Part shown: positions 33,859-42,565 of the stretch, one piece after another
How positions within the stretch are numbered: the stretch's first letter is position 1
Layout of the letters: each line of letters opens with the position of its first letter
Source of the DNA: Tessaracoccus palaemonis
GTDB lineage: Bacteria; Actinomycetota; Actinomycetes; Propionibacteriales; Propionibacteriaceae
Direction: 5' to 3'
Assembly: GCF_019316905.1 (NCBI RefSeq)
Contig: NZ_CP079216.1
Coordinates: forward strand, 2,976,001 to 3,040,000
DNA length: 64,000 bases
The notes under the pieces: generated by a model
Seen by the model: the letters and a program-made list of their open reading frames with translations, nothing else
The model's database searches: none
Told to the model about the DNA's origin: nothing
Program-made: the position numbers and the translations under genes

Positions 33859-34730
33859 GCCTCCTGATCGTCGCCGCCGGGATGTCGGTCGGGCTGGGCG
33901 TCTACCTAGTGCTGCGAGGCTCGCTGCGCCGCACCGTCGCGCTGGGCGACGCGCTCGCCCTGCTCGATCCTCCCCCTGCCGTGTCGGTCGTCGCCGAGGG
34001 TGCGGGCGGCCTCGAGGGGCTCGCCGAGTCGGTGCGGCGCGGCCTGCGGATCCCGGTGTCCGCCGGCCAGCTGCGGCTGCTGAACCTCCAGGGCCGCAGC
34101 GTCGGGGACTTCTTCGCCGAGAAGCTGGTGTGGACCGCCGCCGGCATCCTGCTCCCCGGGCTGTGGGCGGGGGTCCAGCTCGCCTTCGGCCGATCGCCCG
34201 GCGTCCTGCCTCTGGTCCTGTCGCTGCTGTGCGGCCTCGTCGGGTTCTTCGTCGCCGACGTACGGCTGCGCGGCGGCGCGCACCGCGAGCGACGGGCCGC
34301 GACGGACGCCGTCCACACGTTCTTCGACCTCGTCGTGCTCGAGCGGCTCGCCAACGCCTCGGCGGCCCAGTCGGCCGCCAACGCGGCCGCCGTATCGGAC
34401 AGCCCACTGTTTAGGCGCATCAGCGCCGGCCTCGAGCGGGCCCGACTCGAGCAGACCCAGCCCTGGGGCGAGCTTCGCCGCGTGGCCGTCGAGTGGGACA
34501 TGCCCGAGCTCACCGACTTCGCAGACATCATGCAGCTCGAGGAACAGGGCACCGGCCTCGCCGACGTACTGCGCGCACGTGTGCGCGAGCTCCGCGACGC
34601 CCACCTCGCCCGCCAGAAGGTCGAGGCGCAGGAGACGAGCGAGTCCATGTCGCTCTGGATGTCGCTGCCCGCACTGCTGCTCGGCGTCGCACTCCTGGCG
34701 CCCGCCCTCATGAACCTCCTGACCACCTGA
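33855..34730 (+). CDS. tadC: Tad pilus inner-membrane protein TadC
   Basis: The start overlaps the TadB stop (ATGA). The 291-residue product has an N-terminal helix, a central pair of helices (~88-127), a cytoplasmic T2SSF segment (HTFFDLVVLERLANASAAQS, DFADIMQLEEQGTGLADVLR) and a C-terminal helix. It partners TadB in the pilus platform. Confidence 0.8.
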   Translation: MSLLIVAAGMSVGLGVYLVLRGSLRRTVALGDALALLDPPPAVSVVAEGAGGLEGLAESVRRGLRIPVSAGQLRLLNLQGRSVGDFFAEKLVWTAAGILLPGLWAGVQLAFGRSPGVLPLVLSLLCGLVGFFVADVRLRGGAHRERRAATDAVHTFFDLVVLERLANASAAQSAANAAAVSDSPLFRRISAGLERARLEQTQPWGELRRVAVEWDMPELTDFADIMQLEEQGTGLADVLRARVRELRDAHLARQKVEAQETSESMSLWMSLPALLLGVALLAPALMNLLTT

Positions 34731-34755
34731 CCAACCACATCGAGGGGACACGACC

Positions 34756-34938
34756 ATGCCAACCATCCACGCACTCATCGGCGCTCTGATCCAGGTCACG
34801 AGGCCGTCGCCGCCGCCCGACGAGCGCGGCCTCAGCCAGAGCACCGAGAACGCGATCCTGCTGGCCGGCGCCGCCGGCATCGCCCTGCTGATCGTCACGG
34901 TCATCACCGCCTACGTCACCGACAACCTGCCCGGCTGA
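34756..34938 (+). CDS. Flp-type pilin-like peptide (60 aa)
   Basis: ATG follows GAGGGGA. The peptide has a short leader with PPPDERG, then LSQSTENAILLAGAAGIALL and one hydrophobic helix, like class IV Flp pilins that are cleaved after Gly before a helix containing Glu. The Glu is at +6 rather than the usual +5 and no Tyr follows it, so processing is uncertain. Position after TadC supports a pilin. Confidence 0.6.
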   Translation: MPTIHALIGALIQVTRPSPPPDERGLSQSTENAILLAGAAGIALLIVTVITAYVTDNLPG

Positions 34939-34940
34939 CC

Positions 34941-37583
34941 GTGCCCGCCCCCGTCCGCACGGCCGTGCGAGCCCTCGCGTCCCTCGCCGCCCTGGCAGCG
35001 GTGCTCGTCGGCGTGCCCTGGTTCCTGGCACGCTTCGCCGACCCGCGCCCGCTGCTCGCGGTCGACTGGCCTCGGGCTGTCTCGGGGCCCCCGGACGCCG
35101 AGCTGCTCGTGGCGCTGCTCGGACTGCTGGGCTGGGCTGCGTGGGCATACCTCACCGTCGCGGTCGTGCTGGAGGCGGCCTCGCTGCTGAGTCGGCGAAG
35201 GCTCGCTGTCACGTTGCCGGGCACTGGCTGGCTGCGGCCGACCGTGGCGGCCTTGCTCGTCGCGGCCGCCGCCTCGCCCGTGGTTGCGGCCTCGGCGGAT
35301 CCTGGGCCGGCGACACCCCCCGCTCCAGGGACGAGGGATCCGGCCGCCGAGAAGTCGGACCCGGCCGAGTCGCTGGACGAGAGCAGCACCCATGTCGTCG
35401 GGGCCGGGGAGGAGCTGTGGGACATCGCCGAGCAGCAGCTCGGCTCCGGGGACCGCTGGCGGGAGATCGTGGAGGCCAATCCGGGACTCGACGCGACTGC
35501 ACGGCTCAAGCCGGGGACCCGGCTCCGCCTGCCCGAGCGACCCGGCGCGGCCAGGGCCGCCGGCAGCGCCGAGACCAGAGTGGTGGTGCAGCGCGGCGAC
35601 ACCCTCTGGGGGATCGCGGAGCAGGCCCTCGGCGACCCGCTCCGGTGGCCGGAGATCCACGAGGCGAACCGGGAGCTGGTCGCGGACCCGGACGAGATCC
35701 AGGTCGGCTGGGTGCTGCGCCTCCCCGAGGTGGTCGAGGAACCCACCGATGCGGCTGCGGAGGAGGCGCCGGTCGGCGCAGAGCCACCGGCTCCGACACA
35801 GGAGCCTCATGACTCAGTCCGGGCGGTCGCCGACCCGGCTGATACCGGGACCCTGAGCGTCGCACCTGTCGAGACGCGCAATGCCGCAGACGAGGTTCCC
35901 GTGTCATCAGCCACCGCGGAGACGTCCCTCCCGACCGGACCGGGGGCGGACACCGCAGCGATGCCCTCGGCCGGGCAGGTGGCCGCGATCGGCGCGGCGC
36001 TGGCGGCCGCGGTGCTCGGCGGCCTCGCCACCCGTCGGCGCGCGCAGCTGCTCGGCCGTGCGGTCGGGCGTCGGCTCGTGCCGATCCCGGACCAGGTGGC
36101 CCGGTTCTGGACGGCCCTGTCGCAGCGGGCCGAACAGCATGAGCCGGGGCCGATGCGGGGGATCACGCCCACCACCGTCGTCCTCGGCTGGGACGATGAC
36201 GACGCGCAGGTGCTCCTCGACCTCGCGGTCGAGCGCGCGACCCGGCTGACCGGTCCGCAGGCCGAGGCCCTGCTGGCGGCGCTGGTGACGGGCCTGTCGT
36301 GCGCACCCTGGTCGGACGAGGTGCAGCTGATTGTGGCGGGTGACACCGCGTGGGCAGAGGCCCTCGACGATCCCCGCATCGAGGCGGTGGCCTCACCCTA
36401 CGACGCGATCACCCGGTTGTCCCGACTCTGCTCCGAGCGCCGACTGGCCCTGCGCTCGCGGACGCTGGGCGAGGTGTCGTCGGATCCGGACACCGGTCAG
36501 GCATGGGCGCCGGTGGTGTTCGTCTTCGAGCGCCCTCTCACAGGAACCCAGCCCGACGCCGTCGCCGACGCGCTGGCGCTGGGAGAGGTGGGCGTGCACG
36601 TGCTGTTGACCGGCGATCCACCGCTGCCCCACGGGCCGTCGACCACCGTCGAGGCGGGATCCGACCTCGCCCGCTGGGGAGACCTGGAGTTCACCCCCCA
36701 GCTCGTCAGCGGGCCGGCCAGACGGGCTCTGATCGACCTGTTCGAGGCCACGGGCTCCCCCCGAACACTCCCCGCCCCCTGGTGGGGCGACCCCGGAACC
36801 CAGCCCATCGACCCGAGCGAGGAGCCCGCCATGACCGGTCAGCCCACCTCCCCTGGGCACCCGCAGGTGCTGCTGCTCGGCGACGTCGACCTCGTCGACG
36901 CGACCGGTCCTCTCCCGAGCCGCGCCCGCACCTCCTGCATCGAGTACGCCGCCTGGCTGCTCGCCCATCCCGGCTCCCGCGCGTCGACCATGGCGTCGGA
37001 CCTGCTTGTCGCCGAGGGGACGCGACGCTCCAACATGAGCCGGCTGAGGACGTGGCTGGGCACCGACCCGGACGGCACGCCCTACCTGCCCGACGCGTAC
37101 TCGGGTCACATCTCGCTCGACCCGCGGGTCAGCTCCGACTGGGAGCGATTCCAGGCACTGCTCGGCGCGGGCGTCCAGGGGTCGCCTGACGCGGCCCTCA
37201 GGTCGGCGCTGCGGCTCGTGCGCGGCCAGCCGCTGGGCACCGCAGCCTTCCAGTGGCCGTGGGCCGAGACGCTCCGTGCCGACATGGTCGCGATGATCGT
37301 CGACGCGTCATGCACGCTGGCCGACCGTGCCATCCACCGCGGTGACGCTGGCCTCGCGCTGTGGGCCGCGGGCCGCGGCCGACTCGCGGCACCCAGGGAC
37401 GACGAGGTCGCGGTGCGGGAGATCGACGGGCTCGCGCTCGCCGGGCGCGGAGACGAGGCGAGGGCGGCGGTGCTGGCCGTGACCCGCGCGGCGCGAGCGG
37501 CGGGCCGCGATCTCGCCCCTCACCTGGCCCTCAGGATCAGCCTCGTGCTCGAACGGGAGCGGGCGGTCGCCCCGGCGGGCTGA
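34941..37583 (+). CDS. LysM and BTAD domain membrane protein of the tad locus
   Basis: The 880-residue protein starts with GTG two bases after the pilin stop. Membrane helices lie near 12-30, 55-80 and 101-117. Two LysM modules follow at ~151-198 (HVVGAGEELWDIAE) and ~213-262 (RVVVQRGDTLWGIAE), and another hydrophobic helix at ~335-360. The C-terminal ~250 residues contain a winged-helix region (RARTSCIEYAAWLLAHPGSR, RRSNMSRLRTWLG) and a bacterial transcriptional activator domain. Such proteins commonly flank actinobacterial tad genes and may couple wall binding to pilus regulation. Confidence 0.78.
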   Translation: MPAPVRTAVRALASLAALAAVLVGVPWFLARFADPRPLLAVDWPRAVSGPPDAELLVALLGLLGWAAWAYLTVAVVLEAASLLSRRRLAVTLPGTGWLRPTVAALLVAAAASPVVAASADPGPATPPAPGTRDPAAEKSDPAESLDESSTHVVGAGEELWDIAEQQLGSGDRWREIVEANPGLDATARLKPGTRLRLPERPGAARAAGSAETRVVVQRGDTLWGIAEQALGDPLRWPEIHEANRELVADPDEIQVGWVLRLPEVVEEPTDAAAEEAPVGAEPPAPTQEPHDSVRAVADPADTGTLSVAPVETRNAADEVPVSSATAETSLPTGPGADTAAMPSAGQVAAIGAALAAAVLGGLATRRRAQLLGRAVGRRLVPIPDQVARFWTALSQRAEQHEPGPMRGITPTTVVLGWDDDDAQVLLDLAVERATRLTGPQAEALLAALVTGLSCAPWSDEVQLIVAGDTAWAEALDDPRIEAVASPYDAITRLSRLCSERRLALRSRTLGEVSSDPDTGQAWAPVVFVFERPLTGTQPDAVADALALGEVGVHVLLTGDPPLPHGPSTTVEAGSDLARWGDLEFTPQLVSGPARRALIDLFEATGSPRTLPAPWWGDPGTQPIDPSEEPAMTGQPTSPGHPQVLLLGDVDLVDATGPLPSRARTSCIEYAAWLLAHPGSRASTMASDLLVAEGTRRSNMSRLRTWLGTDPDGTPYLPDAYSGHISLDPRVSSDWERFQALLGAGVQGSPDAALRSALRLVRGQPLGTAAFQWPWAETLRADMVAMIVDASCTLADRAIHRGDAGLALWAAGRGRLAAPRDDEVAVREIDGLALAGRGDEARAAVLAVTRAARAAGRDLAPHLALRISLVLERERAVAPAG

Positions 37584-37586
37584 CCC

Positions 37587-38477
37587 TCAGACGTCCAGCG
37601 ACTTGGCGTAGCCGACGACGAACGCCCCAGCCACCACGAGCGCGAGGCCCGCCAGCGTCCAGATGAGCTCCCTGCGGGTGCGGTGCTCCCCCAGCCACCA
37701 GATGCCGCCGAGCGTGGACAGGATGACGCCGAGCTGCGCGAGCGTGAACCCGGTGGCGACGCCGACCATGGAGCTGGTGATCATCAGCACGAGGATCGCG
37801 ATGGCCCACAGCACGCCGGCGACCATGAACGGGACGGTGGCGCGGCTCCAGCGGGTGTCGCGGCCGTCGCCGGCGCGCATGATCCGGGGGCTCGTCAGGA
37901 CCAGAGCGGCAAGTCCGTAGCCGACCGCCTGCGGCAGCATCGCGTCGCGGCCGCTGATGCCGAAGTACTGCACGATCACCAGGAAGCCGACCAGACCCAC
38001 CGTGGAGGTGGCGAGCAGGCGTGCGCCGAGCCGCCAGTCGAGCTGGTCGCCCTCGGCGCCCCTCTCGCGTCGCGACGTCAGCCAGACGCCCGCCACGAGC
38101 ATCGCGATGGCGACGAGGCCGACGGGCATCGCCCCGGCACCGCGCCACTCGCCCATCAGGACGACGCCGGCGAGCGAGGCCGCGACGAGCTGCAGGCCGG
38201 TGGAGATCGGCATCGTCCGCGAGACGCCGAGCACCCGCAGGCAGCGGGTCTGGTCCCGGATGCCGATGAACGCGCTGACGCCGGAGATGAATGAGATGAT
38301 CACGATCCGCGGCGACCACTGCGCCGCCAGGAAGGGCGTGGCGACAAGGGCTGTGAGGAAGGCGCCCGCGAAGATACCGAAGACCTTCTGCCTGTCGTCG
38401 CCCTGCCAGCGCCCGAGGATCAGCGAGAACGTGCCGAACAGCAGTGCCGGGCTCGCGGCGATCAGGTAGGGCAGCAT
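37587..38477 (-). CDS. GRP-family sugar transporter (GlcU/RhaT-like)
   Basis: The 296-residue product has about ten membrane helices. The start is MLPYLIAASPALLFGTFSL; a middle loop is SRRERGAEGDQLDW. The pattern, with two five-helix halves, fits drug/metabolite superfamily sugar uptake proteins of the GRP family. It converges with the BTAD gene, ending four bases from its stop. Start follows GAAGGACC. Substrate is not predictable from sequence. Confidence 0.7.
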   Translation of the reverse strand: MLPYLIAASPALLFGTFSLILGRWQGDDRQKVFGIFAGAFLTALVATPFLAAQWSPRIVIISFISGVSAFIGIRDQTRCLRVLGVSRTMPISTGLQLVAASLAGVVLMGEWRGAGAMPVGLVAIAMLVAGVWLTSRRERGAEGDQLDWRLGARLLATSTVGLVGFLVIVQYFGISGRDAMLPQAVGYGLAALVLTSPRIMRAGDGRDTRWSRATVPFMVAGVLWAIAILVLMITSSMVGVATGFTLAQLGVILSTLGGIWWLGEHRTRRELIWTLAGLALVVAGAFVVGYAKSLDV

Positions 38478-38814
38478 CGGGGTCCTTCGGGATGCGCGCC
38501 GCTTCGCTGCGCGTCGTAGTCAAACGCAACAAAGCCTAGTGGCCGACTCCCGGCCATCAGAAGCGGGCCCTCGCCCTCCCGCTCCCCGAGCCCTCCCGCT
38601 CCCCGAGCCCTCCCAACTCCCCCGAGCTCTCCCAGCTCCCCCGAGCCATCGCAGCTCCCCCGAGCCCTCCCAGCTCCCCCGAGCCATCGCAGCTCCCCCG
38701 AGCCATCGCAGCTCCCCCGAGCCATCCCGGCTCCCCGAGCTCGTCGAGGGGCGCCGAGCGGAGCGAGGCGTCAGCCCCGTTCGCCCCTTCGACCAGCTCA
38801 GGCGACATCGTCTC
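38478..38814. repeat. intergenic region with ~19-bp GC-rich tandem repeats
   Basis: The 337-bp gap between convergent genes contains an irregular tandem array from ~38568 to 38740. The 19-bp unit is CAGCTCCCCCGAGCCATCG with variants (CCTCC in place of CATCG). Flanking TTCGACCAGCTCAGGCGA at ~38788 resembles dispersed TTCGACnAGCTCAGG palindromic repeats of actinobacteria. No promoter or RNA gene was recognised. Repeat number is likely variable among strains. Confidence 0.7.
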
Positions 38815-39417
38815 CTACCTGCTGACGACGCTCGGCTGATCCTCGGCCACGAGCGGGAACGCGTGGATGAACACCTTCACGCGGCGCTGCCCTGGAGCCT
38901 CCTTGTCGCGGGTGGCGGCCACCTCCTCGACGGCCGCGTCGAGGGCAGCCTGCAGGCGCTCCGTCAGCGCCGCCAGCTCGTCGGCGGTGAGCGAGAGCGA
39001 CGCCTCCGCGTTGATCGCTGCCTCCGACCAGGCCTCGTCCTCGCCGTCGACGGCGTCCGCCCAGGCCACCTGGAGCTCTGCGGCCCGACGAGACCAGTGC
39101 TGCAGCGTCACGGCGGCGGCCAGCTTCGACTCGTCGTCGACGACGCTCTCGAGGCCGTACGAGAAGCCCTCCGGCCGCCACCAGCGCTCGCGCGCGCTGC
39201 CGCGCTCCGTGTCCTCTGACACCAGCCCGTGCCGCTCCAGCTGTCTCAGGTGGTAGCTCGTCTGCCCGGAACTCTCCCCCAGCGCGCGCGCCAGCATCGA
39301 CGCGGTCGCCGACCCGTGGTCCTTCAGGTAGTCGTACATCCGCATCCGGAGCGGGTGCGAGAACGCCTTGAGCGTGTCGGAGTCGACGAATCGGCGGGGG
39401 CTATTGACCTCGGACAT
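38815..39417 (-). CDS. ArsR-family transcriptional regulator
   Basis: The 200-residue product begins MSEVNSPRRF at 39417; earlier in-frame codons lie in the operator. A winged helix-turn-helix spans ~8-85, with LKAFSHPLRMRMYDYL and GQTSYHLRQLERHGLV. The remainder is a helical dimer domain of the HTH_20-containing class. It is divergent from an MFS exporter and probably represses it. No metal-binding Cys set is seen, so ligands are likely organic. Confidence 0.78.
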   Translation of the reverse strand: MSEVNSPRRFVDSDTLKAFSHPLRMRMYDYLKDHGSATASMLARALGESSGQTSYHLRQLERHGLVSEDTERGSARERWWRPEGFSYGLESVVDDESKLAAAVTLQHWSRRAAELQVAWADAVDGEDEAWSEAAINAEASLSLTADELAALTERLQAALDAAVEEVAATRDKEAPGQRRVKVFIHAFPLVAEDQPSVVSR

Positions 39418-39430
39418 AGTGCAGAATTCC

Positions 39431-39454
39431 CTTTGCATAGAAAGCTTTGCATAG
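39431..39454. promoter_or_regulatory. repeated operator between ArsR and MFS genes
   Basis: The 10-bp sequence CTTTGCATAG occurs twice, at 39431-39440 and 39445-39454, separated by AAAG. It lies in the 68-bp space between divergent starts and could overlap both promoters, giving autoregulation and exporter control. Confidence 0.6.
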
Positions 39455-39485
39455 TTTCTTCTGTGACCAAGTCTAGGGGATCGAC

Positions 39486-40757
39486 ATGACGACGACAGCC
39501 TCATCCGCCACGACGCCCGCCCGGCTCGACGCCCCCTTCCGCGCCCACCTGGGCGCCGTCGGCCTGGCGAACCTCGCGGACGGGGTCGCGCAGACGGCGG
39601 TGCCGCTGCTGGCCATCACCCTGACCCGCGACCCGCTGATCGTCGGGCTGCTGACGGCCGCAGTCTGGCTCCCCTGGCTCGTCGGCGCCCCGCTGGCCGG
39701 GGTCTTCGTCGACCGCTGGGACCGACGGGTGACGATGATGGTCGCGCTCGGGCTGCGCGCCGGCCTGCTCGGCCTGGTCGGGGTCGTCGCGGCGACGGGG
39801 TCGCTGACGGTCTGGTGGCTGATCGGGCTGGCGCTGGCCTACGGATTCACCGAGGTATTCACGGACCTGTCGGCGGCGGCCCAGGTCCCGGCCCTCGTCG
39901 GGCGCGAACCGACCGCACTCCAGGCGGCCAACTCCCGGCTGTTCGCCGTCGAGGCCGCGACGAACACCTTCGCGGGACCCCCGCTCGCCGGCCTGCTGGT
40001 CAGCCTCGGCGCAACGTGGGCCATCGGCGTGCCGGGCGTGCTGGTGGGCGTGGCCGTCCTCGTCCTGCTGACCTGCCTGCGCGGCCGGTTCGTCGCCGAG
40101 TCCCGGTCCGACGTCGCACCCGACCTGCGTCGGGAGCTGATCGAGGGCATCACCGTCACGTTCCGGCACCCCGTGCTGCGGCCGCTCGCGATCTCGTCGG
40201 GCATGTGGAACCTCGCCTCGAGCGCCTTCTCGGCCGTCATCCTGCTGTGGATGGTCGGCGAGGGGTCCGTCGGCGGACTCACTCAGACGCAGTGGTCGCT
40301 GGTCATCGTTGCGATGCCGGTCGGCGCCATCGCGGGCAGCCTGGCCGTGGGGAAGCTGCTGGCCCGCTGGCCCGAGATGCGGGTGATGGTGGTGTGCTGG
40401 GGCGGCAACGCGCTGCTCAACCTCATCCCCCTGCTCTGGCCGACGATCTGGGGGCTCGCGCTCTTCCTGCTGTTCGTCGGGCCGCTCGGCGTCATCGGCA
40501 ACGTGGTCAGCTCGTCCCTGCGACCGCGGATGGTGCCCCCGGACCTGCTCGGCAAGGTGACCGGCGCGGGCCGGATGGTCGCGTTCGGGTCCATGCCGCT
40601 GGGCGCCCTGCTGGGCGGCGCGGTTGCGTCGCTGTGGGGCATCCCGACGGTGCTGCTCGGCGTCGTCGCGGTGATGCTCGCCGCGACGCTCCTCGTCTGG
40701 CGATCGGTCCCCGGCAGCCTGGTCCGGCGCTACGAACTGGCGGTCGACGCGGGCTGA
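39486..40757 (+). CDS. MFS transporter, multidrug-like
   Basis: The 423-residue protein has about 12 membrane helices and MFS features: VDRWDRRVTMM between helices 2 and 3, and GAIAGSLAVGKLLARWPEMR in the second half. It resembles actinobacterial drug or siderophore exporters of the MFS_3 type. It is divergent from the ArsR regulator with a repeated operator between them. Substrate is unknown. Confidence 0.78.
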   Translation: MTTTASSATTPARLDAPFRAHLGAVGLANLADGVAQTAVPLLAITLTRDPLIVGLLTAAVWLPWLVGAPLAGVFVDRWDRRVTMMVALGLRAGLLGLVGVVAATGSLTVWWLIGLALAYGFTEVFTDLSAAAQVPALVGREPTALQAANSRLFAVEAATNTFAGPPLAGLLVSLGATWAIGVPGVLVGVAVLVLLTCLRGRFVAESRSDVAPDLRRELIEGITVTFRHPVLRPLAISSGMWNLASSAFSAVILLWMVGEGSVGGLTQTQWSLVIVAMPVGAIAGSLAVGKLLARWPEMRVMVVCWGGNALLNLIPLLWPTIWGLALFLLFVGPLGVIGNVVSSSLRPRMVPPDLLGKVTGAGRMVAFGSMPLGALLGGAVASLWGIPTVLLGVVAVMLAATLLVWRSVPGSLVRRYELAVDAG

Positions 40758-40778
40758 CGGCCCGCGCCGGCCCCGGCC

Positions 40779-41615
40779 TCAGCCCTTGGTCGCGCCCTGG
40801 GTGAGGCCCGCGACGATCCACCGGCTCGCGAAGGCGAACAGCACCATCGTCGGGAGGATGGTCAGGACAGCGGCCGCGGACATCGGCCCCCACTCGATGT
40901 TGAAGCTCGAGATGAAGCCGTTCAGCGCCGTCGGGATCGTCTTGTGGCTGTCGGTGTTGATCAGCGTCACGGCGAGGAAGAGCTCGTTCCAGCAGTTGAC
41001 GAAGTTGAAGATGAACGTCGCGATGATGCCGGGCGTCATCACCGGGACGATGACCCGCCACAGCGCCCCGAACCGGCTGCAGCCGTCGACCATGGCCGCC
41101 TCCTCCAGGGAGTCGGGCACGTTGTCGAAGAAGCCGCGAAGCATGATCGACGAGAAGGGGATGGTCATCGCGATGTAGATCAGCACCAGCCCGAACCGGC
41201 TGTCGACGAGGCCGAGGTTGGTGAACATCTGGTACAGGGGGCCCAGCGCGATGAAGGCCGGGATCATCTGCGTGACGAGGAACGCCAGCATGACCGCGCC
41301 CTTCCCGCGGAACGTGAAGCGCGAGAGCACGTAGGCACTCAGCAGCGCGATCGCGGTGCCGACGACGCCGGCCGCAGCCGAGACGACGATGCTGTTGAGC
41401 AGGTAGCTGCCGAACTGCGACTTGTTGAAGAGGCTGGCGTAGTTCTCCAGCGAAAACTCGCGCGGCCAGTACCGGACCGGGTACTCGGCGATCTGGTTCG
41501 CGGGCTTGAGCGACGTCAGGAGGATCCAGTAGAGCGGGAACAGCGTGATGATCATCCACACGCCGAGCCCGAGGATCCGCAGGCCGGTCAACCATTTGGG
41601 GTCCCTGTTGATCAT
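40779..41615 (-). CDS. carbohydrate ABC transporter permease (MalG-like)
   Basis: The 278-residue protein has six helices. The EAA-like coupling loop DSLEEAAMVDGCSRFGALWR at ~185-205 docks an ATPase. The start at 41615 overlaps the upstream permease stop and follows GAGGGAGAAG; a much longer open frame extends upstream in another gene and is not used. The operon has no ATPase, so a shared MsiK-type ATPase is likely. Confidence 0.88.
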   Translation of the reverse strand: MINRDPKWLTGLRILGLGVWMIITLFPLYWILLTSLKPANQIAEYPVRYWPREFSLENYASLFNKSQFGSYLLNSIVVSAAAGVVGTAIALLSAYVLSRFTFRGKGAVMLAFLVTQMIPAFIALGPLYQMFTNLGLVDSRFGLVLIYIAMTIPFSSIMLRGFFDNVPDSLEEAAMVDGCSRFGALWRVIVPVMTPGIIATFIFNFVNCWNELFLAVTLINTDSHKTIPTALNGFISSFNIEWGPMSAAAVLTILPTMVLFAFASRWIVAGLTQGATKG

Positions 41616-42562
41616 GACTTCTTCTCCCTCGTGAGCAGCGCGAGGTACAGGCCCGTGAACACGACGAGGACTCCCATGGTGATGAACCCGAGCGCGGACG
41701 CCAGGCCGTACTCGCCCTGCTGGGTGAACTTGATCATCCAGGTCGTGGCGATCTGCGTCTGGTCGGCGGGTCCGCCGCCGGTCATGGCGTAGATGATGTC
41801 CGGGAAGTTGAAGATCCAGATCACGCGCAGCAGGACCGTCAGCACGAGGGTCGTCCGGATGGTCGGGATGGTGATCTGGAACAGCATCCGGGCACGGCCG
41901 GCACCGTCGAGCGCGGCCGCCTCGTACAGCTCGTCGGGCACGGACTGGAGGGCGGCGAGGATCATGATCGAGAAGAACGTGACGCCGTACCAGACGTTCG
42001 CGACGATGACAGCGACCAGCGCGAGGTCGGGGTCCGCCAGCCACGGGACGGGCGCCTCGACGATCCCGAACCGCATCAACAGGTCGTTGACAACGCCGAA
42101 CTCGGAGTTGAACATCCAACGGAAAAGGATGCCGATCAGGAACCCGGACACGGCCCAGGGGTAGAAGACGACGGCCTGGTAGAGCCCGCGGAAGCGGAAC
42201 TTCTTCCGCAGGGCCAGAGCGATGAGGAACCCGATGATGAACTGCGGCACCAACGACCCGACGACCCAGATGACCGAGTTCCACATCACCCGTGTGAAGG
42301 CCGGATCTGCCATGAGGGTCTGGAAGTTGCCCCACCCGATGAAGGGGGTGCTGGTCAGATCCCACAGGGACCACTGCCGGAAGGCCATCTGGCCGCCCAC
42401 GAGCAGGGGGTAGTAGGTGAACACCAGGACGAAGACGAAGGCCGGGGCCAGGAAGGCCAGCATCGTCAGCGCCGTGCGCCCGTTGAACTCGCGCCGCCGC
42501 CCGGCGGGGCGGGTGCGTCGGGCACCCACCCCGCCTGCGGTCTCACCGCTCAGCGATGACAA
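41612..42562 (-). CDS. carbohydrate ABC transporter permease (MalF-like)
   Basis: The 316-residue product has an N-terminal charged segment, six helices and an EAA loop (PDELYEAAALDGAGRARMLF). It pairs with the MalG-like permease and the upstream lipoprotein for sugar uptake. The start lies three bases after the binding-protein stop. Confidence 0.88.
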   Translation of the reverse strand: MSSLSGETAGGVGARRTRPAGRRREFNGRTALTMLAFLAPAFVFVLVFTYYPLLVGGQMAFRQWSLWDLTSTPFIGWGNFQTLMADPAFTRVMWNSVIWVVGSLVPQFIIGFLIALALRKKFRFRGLYQAVVFYPWAVSGFLIGILFRWMFNSEFGVVNDLLMRFGIVEAPVPWLADPDLALVAVIVANVWYGVTFFSIMILAALQSVPDELYEAAALDGAGRARMLFQITIPTIRTTLVLTVLLRVIWIFNFPDIIYAMTGGGPADQTQIATTWMIKFTQQGEYGLASALGFITMGVLVVFTGLYLALLTREKKS

Positions 42563-42565
42563 GGC

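Noticed and set aside
38568-38740. Possible CRISPR array
   Set aside because: Units are contiguous 19-bp tandem repeats without unique spacers, and no cas genes are present; the Cas4-like nuclease belongs to the phage recombination set.
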